Origin: CAZIUL01 sp964542475
GTDB lineage: Bacteria; Planctomycetota; B15-G4; CAYZWU01
DNA: 39,378 bases
Direction of reading: 5' to 3'
Assembly: GCA_964542475.1 (NCBI GenBank)
Contig: CAZIUL010000038.1
Span: 1-39,378, forward strand
The notes beneath the pieces were generated by a model that had not been told where the DNA came from, made no database searches, and worked only from the letters and a program-made list of their open reading frames with translations. Within the stretch, counting starts at the first letter, position 1; the number at the start of each line of letters is the position of its first letter. The position numbers and the translations under genes are program-made. Below are positions 16,401 to 22,800 of the stretch, in pieces.

Positions 16401-16757
16401 CCCGAAGAGTTCCACAATGCCAATGTCCTGGTCGAGATAACGGCCGCGGGCAAGACCAGCTCGCGAGCTTACTACTCGAACGCGCTCGATGTCTCGCTCA
16501 TGGAAAACTACGGTCAGCTCTGCGTGATGCATCAGGAAAGCGGCAGGCCGCTCTCCACGGTCTATGTCAAGGTGTACACAAGGATGGCAAACGGCGGCGT
16601 GAAGTTTTACAAGGACGGGTACACCGATCTGCGCGGCCGTTTCGACTACGCTTCCCTCAGCACGGCGGGCCTCGATGAGGTTGCGCGCTTCTCGATTTTG
16701 ATTTTCAGCGAAAAACACGGGGCGCTAGTGCGAGAGGCTGCGCCGCCGAAACAGTGA
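10422..16757 (+). CDS. Giant exported macroglobulin-like protein (2111 residues)
   Basis: The product has a signal-peptide-like start (MRRFARIVVALIATAGYIRA) with AGGAG upstream. Residues about 25-410 are helix-rich and charged. From about 415 the sequence becomes beta-rich and resembles MG2/MG3-type domains of alpha-2-macroglobulins (TLFAGGDPVSLTLHVKNVSS, then KPGVYVVDFIGNG and GGALVKDASIQLAG). A Gly-rich stretch lies near residues 1020-1055 (VGGGAGGRFGGR), a charged helical segment near 1320-1400, and a carboxypeptidase-regulatory-like end near 2010-2100 (SGRPLSTVYVKVYTR, YTDLRGRFDYASL). The CxEQ thioester motif of true macroglobulins is absent. Function is unknown; export and the fold suggest an envelope protein that binds proteins or glycans. 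The GH95 gene follows 41 bases later, suggesting an operon. Confidence 0.75.
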   Translation: MRRFARIVVALIATAGYIRADDEIGFVEEFALAKDRAASLRQLIPGTEEYYYYQCLYHQNEERYEKVDELLTAWVKRFKDSTRIREIRNRQALLTYDSRPSDTLEYLRRKLGLRFDHQREIRDKSTELSTRLDPGLIDRQVLKTRALSLYENLKGFENRALDWLVTSDLNDLRLRHLLERLERPDHPGLARLVVRDLQHRSSRGFGSLDIHSRLLLSQLDECLVLAPDLLDNRKFVDTYLGKLRPCDDENWTQSPRVKLEYLERLESFVDRLGPNFNSLKLNVLFHRLSLDLSAGRYDKPRFMAYLTLPRKVTYINSDYMKQEINRRYAADLSADFYSVTALPAISHDEPLVRSYLEHFFKVDDSYRLYQPYIDDIYLKELFAETKILAGLGDPERLAAMLPPEKFQRIKERVDLLFDPQNRTLFAGGDPVSLTLHVKNVSSLIVRIFEINTFNYYCQHGEEVESNIELDGLVPGVEQVYVYDESPLRRVTRRFEIPSLNKPGVYVVDFIGNGRNSRALIRKGELDFLVRTGTAGHIFSILEEGGALVKDASIQLAGREYLPDEGGHILVPFTNKPGLQSFVISRGGFSVLKSFEHQSEEYRFTAGIHIDRESLIAGETAEVVVRPALTLHGTPVTLSVLDDVRLVLSSKDHDGVVSSSKVHDFELFEDRESIHTFQVPPRLSNLTVSIEAKVPLLSRDHEQELSADRTFTLNRIDGTDKIEDLFLLCSSDGYVVDYLGKNGEPRPDRPISLSLKHRDFTETVDVTLQTDSAGRISLGRLHEIERIGAVDAAGTAHVWYLAGDKHTLYKSRHGLAGERLDIPFMGDGEEPMRSGLSLLELRGTSFVADRFDALSVSNGFVSVNGLPAGDYDLFLKRSGDRIRIRLTAGRRCENYIVGGSRRLEERGSHPLQIAAVDIGDESIRVHLENYSRFSRVHLFADRYHPEHAPFSSLGQGDAEPYRIATRKAESRYLEGRDIGDEYRYIIDRKYEKKYPGNMLVRPSLLLNPWAVRTTETGLEDAQAGDVIGVGGGAGGRFGGRHMKRAQAGGSSSGFSNFDFLANAAAVLLNLEPDEKGDVVVSKKLLGGSHQDVHIVAVDPLSTAYRRVRLPLSDAPLRELRLAAGLDVKKHFTQRKKVSVLRENERLVLEDFHTSSIEVYDSLSKVFEYYATLTRDPKLIEFGFVLDWPELTDEAKKEKYSKYACHELNFFLFKKDPEFFGRVVRPYLRNKKDATFLDDWFVSDDLSRYLRPWSYSRLNVVERVLLSQRIHGEKRAAGREISDLNDLIVPDVEKRNMLFQAALQSSALDKGDRFGMEAAWKEAAAVERGKFQEFLKKQDKSPDARAELEAEIELEEREGVIVADKISREAPSASKARRAAAKVAEKKLKEPVESYKSAGDTPPPADLYFDRDKKTYAAAKRFYRTADPTMEWAENNYYKLPIEEQKADLIGTNAMWKDYALHDPSEPFFSSHFIESHHNFSEMMFALSVLDLPFRPGDHEVKYEDRTMTLTAACPMLVVREEIVPVPLVNGEGSVIVSRKYYPHNDRYRYVGNEKIDNFITDEFLVNTVYGTRLVITNLSSSKKKLDALLQIPKGSIAVLGGRATRSEHLDIEPYRTRAIDYHFYFPGTGDFPHYPVHVASKGQVIAHAKPFTFEVVDELKHVDPESWPHLSQWGSAEEVLEYLDRSNLYRTDLGRIAFRMKDPAFFRKTVELLTGRHVYDHVLWSYGIFHNEVTEVREFLQHEDGFVAECGAFLDSPLLFICPVARRSYQHLDYKPLINARAHSLGRRRRILNDRLYSQYHRMLSVLSCRASLSDADRMSVVYYLLLQDRIEEALDFFSAVDADNLDTRLQYDYFAAYLDFYTPGQDLARRLSDEYSRYPVERWRIGFKAISDQLDEIGGAAPGLIDEKDRGQLQTQLAHTAPTFDFSVEARTISIDYRNIEHLRINYYLMDLELLFSRKPFMQQHSGQFSLIRPNATERVDLPVGSQHKEVLLPEEFHNANVLVEITAAGKTSSRAYYSNALDVSLMENYGQLCVMHQESGRPLSTVYVKVYTRMANGGVKFYKDGYTDLRGRFDYASLSTAGLDEVARFSILIFSEKHGALVREAAPPKQ

Positions 16758-16798
16758 GTGTGTTTCGCAAGGCTAAAACAGCGAAAGGGATGATCACC

Positions 16799-19063
16799 AT
16801 GAAAAAGATGCGCTGTATTCAAGCGCATGCCGTTGTTCTCCTCTTCCTTGTTGGAGGATGTTTGGCAACTAGCGCGACTGATACGCCCATGCCCTCTGCA
16901 GGTTCCGCTCTCGAGCTTCAAGCACCGATCAATACGTGGGACGAAGCTGTGCCGCTTGGCAACGGCCTCACAGGCGGCCTTTTGTGGGGGGAAGGCCACA
17001 CGATCAACCTGTCGCTCGACCGGGGTGACCTGTGGGACCTTCGACAACATCCAACCGTTCTTCGCGAGGATTGGAACCATCAAACCATGCGCAGGCTGGT
17101 GGCGGAGCGTGACGGGAAAAAGATATCCGAGTATTTTGATGCGCCGTACAACGGGCTCACGCCCACGAAGATCCCAGGCGGTCGGCTGGTCGTTGAACTT
17201 GACCGAAGCTGGGAAGCCCATACGTTTTCCCTCGATCTGAAACGCGCCGAGGCAGCAGTTGATATGGGAGCCGGCCGGATGACCTGCTTTTTCAGCGCTG
17301 TCCAGCCGGTCTCCATGGTCAGGGTGAGCGGCAAAAGGTGCGACTGCGACGTGAGGTTTGTCCGGCCTGGTTCGCTTGACAAGCTCGGATATGCTCAGGC
17401 AAGGACAGGGGTGGCCGACGGCTTTAAGTGGATGGTTCAGCAGGCAGCCGAAGGCCTGACCTATGCGGTGGTTGTGGGTGTGCAACAGGTCAGCGGCGGC
17501 GTAGAGATAGCTGTCGCGATCACCAGCACCAACGACGGACAAGATCCGCTTGCCATCGGGCGCGGCCGCGTGGAGAAAGCGATGAAGGCGGGCTATGAGC
17601 AGATGCTCGAGCCGCACCTGGTCTGGTGGCGCGATTTCTGGTCGGCCTCCCATGTGTCTGTCCCCGACCCCGGAATCCAGAGGCACTACGACCTGGTGAA
17701 GTACTTCTACGGAGCAGGTTCGCGAAGCAATGCCCCGCCCATGCCGCTTCAGGGCGTCTGGACAGCTGACACCGGCAACCTGCCGCCGTGGAAAGGCGAC
17801 TATCATCACGATCTGAACACCCAGATGACCTACCTGGCATACCACGCGGCCGGGCTGATTGAGTCAGGCCTCAGCTTCATCGAATACAACTGGCAAATGC
17901 TCCCCACCTATCGCCGGTTCGCACGCAATTTTTATGGTGTGAAAGGAGCGGTCGTGCCGGGTGTGGCTGACCTCGCGGGCCGCCCCTTGTCAGGCTGGGG
18001 CATGTACTCCCTGTCGCCGACCAACGGAGCGTGGGTGGCTCAATCGTTCCATCTGCACTGGCGCTACACAATGGATCGTCGGTTCCTGGAACAAAGGGCC
18101 TATCCGTTCTGCCGCGACATTGCGGCGGCGCTGCTCGACCTGTGCGAGCCTGACGACCAGGGCATGCTTCATCTGCCGCTTTCTTCATCGCCGGAAATCT
18201 TCGACAACTCGCTTCGCGCCTGGCTGAAACCGAACTCCAACTACGACCTGGCTTTGATGCGGTGGCTGTTTGGCGCCTGCGCGGAGATGGCCCGGGAGCT
18301 GGGTCAGGAACAGGAAGCGCTTTCCTTTGAAAAGGCGTTGGGGGGGCTCGACCACTATGCGGTCGATCCGGATCACGTGCTCATGTTTTCAGAGGATGAA
18401 CCGATAACCGCCTCGCATCGCCATCACTCCGCCGAGATGATGATCCACCCGTTGGGCGAGCTGTCCATCGAAGGCGATGACAGCGATCGCCGGGTGATCG
18501 CGGCCACGCTCGACCGTGTGCACGAGCTTGGCACACGCGCCTGGGTGGGTTACAGCTTTTCCTGGTTCGCGTGCCTCCTGGCCAGGGCCGGTCGTGCGGA
18601 GCAGGCACTCGATTACTTGCTCGACTACGAGCGCGCTTTCATTCTCCGCAACGGTTTTCACGTCAACGGCGATCAGACAGGCGAAGGGCTTTCCGGGTTC
18701 ACTTATCGGCCGTTCACTCTCGAGGGCAACTTCCTTGCAATGGAAGCGGTGCATGAGATGCTGCTGCAAAGCTGGGGAGGGATGGTGCGCCTGTTTCCCG
18801 CTGTGAGCAGTCGCTGGCCGGATGTGTCGTTCACCGATCTTCGAGCTCAGGGAGGGTTCAAGGTGTCCGCGGAGCGCAGGGGCGGCATATGCGTTTTTGT
18901 GCGCATCGAGGCTGCTGTTGATCAGGTGCTGCGGCTCCGAAACCCCTTTGCCGATGCCAATGTGAAGTGGAACCGCGGCGACCTGAGGCGCGACGGAAAA
19001 GAGTACATCATCCGTTTGAACTCAGGTGACGTGCTAATCGGACAACGGGGTGAAGGGGGTTAG
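16799..19063 (+). CDS. GH95-family glycoside hydrolase lipoprotein (alpha-L-fucosidase-like)
   Basis: The 754-residue product starts at an ATG with GGGA nine bases upstream and carries a lipoprotein signal (VVLLFLVGGC, lipid-modified Cys21), so it should sit on the periplasmic or outer face of a membrane. The fold is that of GH95: an N-terminal beta domain with WDEAVPLGNGLTGGLLWGEG, an (alpha/alpha)6 barrel with WKGDYHHDLNTQMTYLAYHA (the Asn of LNTQM fits the catalytic-site Asn), and a C-terminal beta domain. GH95 enzymes invert alpha-L-fucosidic, or in some cases alpha-L-galactosidic, linkages. The length is typical. A longer start at 16754 overlapping the upstream stop codon is possible but would put the signal sequence inside the protein. 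Confidence 0.85.
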   Translation: MKKMRCIQAHAVVLLFLVGGCLATSATDTPMPSAGSALELQAPINTWDEAVPLGNGLTGGLLWGEGHTINLSLDRGDLWDLRQHPTVLREDWNHQTMRRLVAERDGKKISEYFDAPYNGLTPTKIPGGRLVVELDRSWEAHTFSLDLKRAEAAVDMGAGRMTCFFSAVQPVSMVRVSGKRCDCDVRFVRPGSLDKLGYAQARTGVADGFKWMVQQAAEGLTYAVVVGVQQVSGGVEIAVAITSTNDGQDPLAIGRGRVEKAMKAGYEQMLEPHLVWWRDFWSASHVSVPDPGIQRHYDLVKYFYGAGSRSNAPPMPLQGVWTADTGNLPPWKGDYHHDLNTQMTYLAYHAAGLIESGLSFIEYNWQMLPTYRRFARNFYGVKGAVVPGVADLAGRPLSGWGMYSLSPTNGAWVAQSFHLHWRYTMDRRFLEQRAYPFCRDIAAALLDLCEPDDQGMLHLPLSSSPEIFDNSLRAWLKPNSNYDLALMRWLFGACAEMARELGQEQEALSFEKALGGLDHYAVDPDHVLMFSEDEPITASHRHHSAEMMIHPLGELSIEGDDSDRRVIAATLDRVHELGTRAWVGYSFSWFACLLARAGRAEQALDYLLDYERAFILRNGFHVNGDQTGEGLSGFTYRPFTLEGNFLAMEAVHEMLLQSWGGMVRLFPAVSSRWPDVSFTDLRAQGGFKVSAERRGGICVFVRIEAAVDQVLRLRNPFADANVKWNRGDLRRDGKEYIIRLNSGDVLIGQRGEGG

Positions 19064-19221
19064 GCTCACACACCGGTTTGCAATAAAAGCTGACTTTTTT
19101 GAGTCCCTTTTTTCACCCGCTGCATCAAGTATGATTAAACGATCGATCACGGGTGCAGATCAAAGTACAGGCCATCAGTTGCATCGAGTACCCCTGATTT
19201 TATGGGGGATTCACCTGAGCC

Positions 19222-22200
19222 ATGGACAGGAAAGAACTTATAGGCCACGCTGATTTCATCAAATCGCTCGCCCTCCACCTGGTGGCGGACGAGCACCAAG
19301 CTGCCGACATTCGGCAGCAGACCTGGCTGGCCGCTTTAGAGAATCCCACGAATATCAGGAAATCGCTGCAGGCCTGGCTTGCCCGCGTGTCCCGCAACAT
19401 CAAATACATGGCTTATCGCGATGAAAAGCACCGCAAAGAAAGGGAACAAGCTTCTATAAGACGAAAGTCCATCCCCACACCGGTCGAGATCGTGGAAAAA
19501 CTGGAAATCAGGCAGCTCTTAGTGGACGAGCTCCTTCATCTCAAGGAGCCCTACCGATCCACAATTGTGCTTCGTTTTTATGAAGATCTGAAAGTGAAGG
19601 AGATCGCCGGGCACCAAGGTGTTCCCCTGGATACGGTGAAGACCCGGCTGCAGCGGGGGCTCGCTCAACTTCGCGAGAGGCTGGATGCCAGGCACAGCGG
19701 AAGCCGGACGCAGTGGCTCACGGCCCTGGCTCCTTTGTGTGGCGCCAAGTTTGCTGCTTCTGTTTCGGGATCCACGACTGCATTGGCGGGAGTGCTTGTC
19801 ATGACAACGAAAGTGAAGATCACTGCGGCGGTTGTGCTTCTCCTGGGTCTTGCCTTTACCCTGTGGCAGCTTCTTCCGAATCAGGCAGAAAACGATACGC
19901 GACTGTCCTCCCATCCAGGGAAAGAGTTGATCGCCCATCAAGATAAAAAAGAACCCGCGCCTCGTGACCGGGCGATCGAATCGAAGGATAACATCACGAG
20001 GGAGATTGTACCAACCCGAGAAATCCTGAAGCCGAAAGGTCTTGTTATTTCAGGCCTGGTCACGGACATGCTCACGGAAAAGCCCATAAAAGCCTTTCAT
20101 ATCCAGCTGGACCAAGATATGGATCCGAGGAAGAAAAGAATCGTGGAGGAAACAGTTACCCATGAGGAGGGGCGGTTCTCCATTCCTATTGATGAAAGCG
20201 GTTTTTATTCCCTCAATGTATTTTCCTCCAGATACTTTCCCGGGCGTGGGCAAATGATTCATGTATCCCCTGAGAAAAAAACCAAAGAAGTGCACCTGGA
20301 GCTATTTTCCGGTGAGAGCGTCTCAGGTCGGGTGGTGGAGGATGCCACGGGCCAACCCGTGCAAAACGCCGTTGTTGGTGCGGAAGGGGGTTTTTTTCAC
20401 TATACAGACCTGACACGGATCCTCATCCAAGGCCGGATGGAACGGTGCATACACGCACGCACCGATGAAAACGGATATTTCATTCTACAGGGCTTGGCTA
20501 ATTGGGTTTCAAGATTCAGGGTGGCAGCGGTTCATCCCGATTGGGCGGAAGGTGTGGCCTGGGTGGATCCCGAATTTTACAAACCGGTCGAAATCCGCTT
20601 GAAGGAAGGGTTCCATGTCTTCGGAAAGGCCTACGACGACCTGGGCCTGCCCGCGGAAGGGCTGCTCATCACCCTCTCCGGCTGGACCACCCCGCTGTCT
20701 CGCCCCGTGCTCACCGGTCCGGACGGCAACTTTCGCTGCCCCCCCGCCTTGCCGGGAGAGGTGTGTGTCACCGCCGAATCCCTGGACAGGAACGGAGGGG
20801 AATCCACACCCTTCACACCGGAAACGAAGCGGGTCGTGATCGAGGATCGGGACGTAGAGGTGATCTTCGGGCCTGATCCCGGACATGTCACCTGGTATGG
20901 TAAAGTCATCGATTATACAGACCTCCCCCTTGAAAAAGTCCGGATCCGTTTGTATCCCGTCGAAGCCTCCGATGCCAAGAAGAAGGATGTCGATATGAGG
21001 TTCTTCGCTTCCGATGAGAAAGGAAGCTTCGAGGTTAAAAAGCTGGTAGCCGGAAAGTACGCGTTAGAACTGGAGTTCCCCGAGCAGAAGGACGCCACCG
21101 ACTGGGAGGAAGTGGCTTTCGATCACCCTGGACGTGTGGAGAAGGATATCATACTTCCCGGGTCCGGCGGTGTGTTGTGCGGCAAGGTGCTGGATGAAGC
21201 GACCGAAGAGCCCTACCGGCCGCAAAAGAAAGTGCAGTTCGTTATCCGGGCGACCAAGCTCCCCTGGCGCAGCTACCGGGATAATTTTGAAGCCTTTCTG
21301 AACGATGAGGACGGGGGATTCTGCTTCCGGAACCTTCCCGCAGGAAATTATACAGTACGATTTGTTGAACGACGGGGAAGCTCTTCCAATCCATTAGAGG
21401 TAGAACTAAGGGAAGGACAGATCGTGGAAGGTCTGGTGATGCGGATTCCCGCCATGGGCGTGTTGAAGGTGGAATATGTGGACTTCAGCCCTGCCGGACT
21501 GACACACAGGCTGGAATGCCAGGACGGAACGAATGTATACTCAATCGATCCCCGGGGCGTGCCCTTGAGAACAGGCAACTGGGTCCTCGGCATCACCGGG
21601 CGGAAGTTGGGCATGTATACGCGGGCTTTCCGGATCGAACAGGGGAAGACCACAAAAATCAAGATCCATGAAAACGAGCTGCCGTCCTTCGAAGGCAACT
21701 TATGGGTTTCGGGCCTACTCAAACATACCGATGGATCACCTGTAAAGGGAGCTCGTCTCCGCTTTGTTCCCACGACGGAAATGAAAAACCCCATGCTTGG
21801 CACGCAGTCGGAAGACAACTTCACCCGTTCTGTTGAATGCACCACGGATGAAAAGGGCGGTTTCCTGGTCAATGGTTTCAAATCGGGCTGCTGGGACGTG
21901 GATTGTTTCCCAGAGGGAGGCGTCAATATACGACTGCCCTTGCTTACGATTCCACTTAATCCATCGGATCCGTATAAAATCGAACTGGTCATCCCGGGTG
22001 GGAAGGTCAAGGGGATTTTATGCGACAAGAGAACCGGCCTTCCCTTGGGAGAAGAAGATCCCGAATGGACTGCTCGCCTGAGAAACAGCAAGACCGGAAA
22101 TTATCTCATCACCCGGTGCCGCAGGAAGGGAACGGGGAAGTTCCTCCTTTGCGGCGTTCCAGAAGGTGAATACCAGCTCATAGTAAGGGTTCCGGGATGC

Positions 22201-22527
22201 GGGGAATTAGAATCCGAACCGTTCTCCCTCGCGGAAAGTCAAACACACGACCTGGGAAAGATATTCCTGGAGCCCATGGGCAAGTTGAATCTGGAAATAA
22301 GAAAACCGGAAGGAGAACCCGTGACCACGGCCTCTTTTACCTGCCTGGGTAAGGAGCCGGACTTTGTGATTTCTGGTCCGAACCAGGAGAGATACTATTT
22401 ATATCACCTGCCTCTTGGGCAGGTGGACATCACAATCGAGGTGAAGGGTTTCAAAACACAGATCCTGACAGTCTGCCTCGAAGCATTCCAGACTGCCGAA
22501 GCCTCCATCGTGCTTCAGAGGGAATGA
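19222..22527 (+). CDS. ECF-type sigma factor fused to a membrane anchor and carboxypeptidase-regulatory-like domains
   Basis: The 1101-residue product begins with an ECF sigma factor: region 2 at residues 5-75 (DEHQAADIRQQTWLAALE, then AWLARVSRNIKYM) and region 4 at about 90-155 (LKEPYRSTIVLRFYEDLKV and VPLDTVKTRLQRG). A single membrane segment follows at 196-217 (VKITAAVVLLLGLAFTLWQL), then about 880 residues of beta-sandwich repeats of carboxypeptidase-regulatory type (SVSGRVVEDATGQPV, GKVLDEATEEPY, VSGLLKHTDGSPVKG). With the sigma part in the cytoplasm the repeats would be outside. This suggests a membrane-tethered sigma factor that could be freed by proteolysis, or a surface sensor. An internal ATG (Met194, 19801) has GGGAG eight bases upstream and could give the anchored repeats alone. 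The start has GGGGGA in a small hairpin. A paralogue follows. Confidence 0.85.
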   Translation: MDRKELIGHADFIKSLALHLVADEHQAADIRQQTWLAALENPTNIRKSLQAWLARVSRNIKYMAYRDEKHRKEREQASIRRKSIPTPVEIVEKLEIRQLLVDELLHLKEPYRSTIVLRFYEDLKVKEIAGHQGVPLDTVKTRLQRGLAQLRERLDARHSGSRTQWLTALAPLCGAKFAASVSGSTTALAGVLVMTTKVKITAAVVLLLGLAFTLWQLLPNQAENDTRLSSHPGKELIAHQDKKEPAPRDRAIESKDNITREIVPTREILKPKGLVISGLVTDMLTEKPIKAFHIQLDQDMDPRKKRIVEETVTHEEGRFSIPIDESGFYSLNVFSSRYFPGRGQMIHVSPEKKTKEVHLELFSGESVSGRVVEDATGQPVQNAVVGAEGGFFHYTDLTRILIQGRMERCIHARTDENGYFILQGLANWVSRFRVAAVHPDWAEGVAWVDPEFYKPVEIRLKEGFHVFGKAYDDLGLPAEGLLITLSGWTTPLSRPVLTGPDGNFRCPPALPGEVCVTAESLDRNGGESTPFTPETKRVVIEDRDVEVIFGPDPGHVTWYGKVIDYTDLPLEKVRIRLYPVEASDAKKKDVDMRFFASDEKGSFEVKKLVAGKYALELEFPEQKDATDWEEVAFDHPGRVEKDIILPGSGGVLCGKVLDEATEEPYRPQKKVQFVIRATKLPWRSYRDNFEAFLNDEDGGFCFRNLPAGNYTVRFVERRGSSSNPLEVELREGQIVEGLVMRIPAMGVLKVEYVDFSPAGLTHRLECQDGTNVYSIDPRGVPLRTGNWVLGITGRKLGMYTRAFRIEQGKTTKIKIHENELPSFEGNLWVSGLLKHTDGSPVKGARLRFVPTTEMKNPMLGTQSEDNFTRSVECTTDEKGGFLVNGFKSGCWDVDCFPEGGVNIRLPLLTIPLNPSDPYKIELVIPGGKVKGILCDKRTGLPLGEEDPEWTARLRNSKTGNYLITRCRRKGTGKFLLCGVPEGEYQLIVRVPGCGELESEPFSLAESQTHDLGKIFLEPMGKLNLEIRKPEGEPVTTASFTCLGKEPDFVISGPNQERYYLYHLPLGQVDITIEVKGFKTQILTVCLEAFQTAEASIVLQRE

Positions 22528-22626
22528 CCCACGTGGGTCATCAAGCGAAGGTGCTGCAGCCGACGCGTATGAGGACACAACCATCTACAGCCTGGACGAG
22601 GTGCCGGATCAGGTCGACTCTGCCTG
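22517..22626. repeat. Duplicated gene tail, copy 1 (contains CACGTG palindrome)
   Basis: These 110 bases after the sigma-fusion gene recur after its paralogue at 25904-26016, with roughly 15 to 20 differences by eye. Both contain the perfect 18-base palindrome ATGACCCACGTGGGTCAT (22524-22541 here), which overlaps the stop codon of this gene. The rest can be read as a short peptide in another frame (AYEDTTIYSLDEVPDQV) and may be a remnant of coding sequence. Confidence 0.8.
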
Positions 22627-22800
22627 AAGGCGAAAGTACAGCCACAACTTCGAGCTCAAGGGAAAGAGGCTTGTTTTGAAGAAGAGGCTTTGATAAACTA
22701 TGGGATGAGGCGGGCACGGCTGATAAACTTGAAAAAGATGAAACCTTGGATGGGGCTGCGGGATTATCCATACAAAGCCCCTTTTTAAAGGAAGTCAAGC

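Noticed and set aside
16646..17845. 399-codon open frame on the minus strand across the end of the giant gene and the GH95 gene
   Set aside because: It is antisense to two well-supported genes, has no recognisable domain and its composition is that expected from GC-rich codons read backwards.
22524..22541. CACGTG palindrome considered as an intrinsic terminator
   Set aside because: The two arms meet without a loop and no T-run follows, so it is unlikely to terminate transcription by itself.
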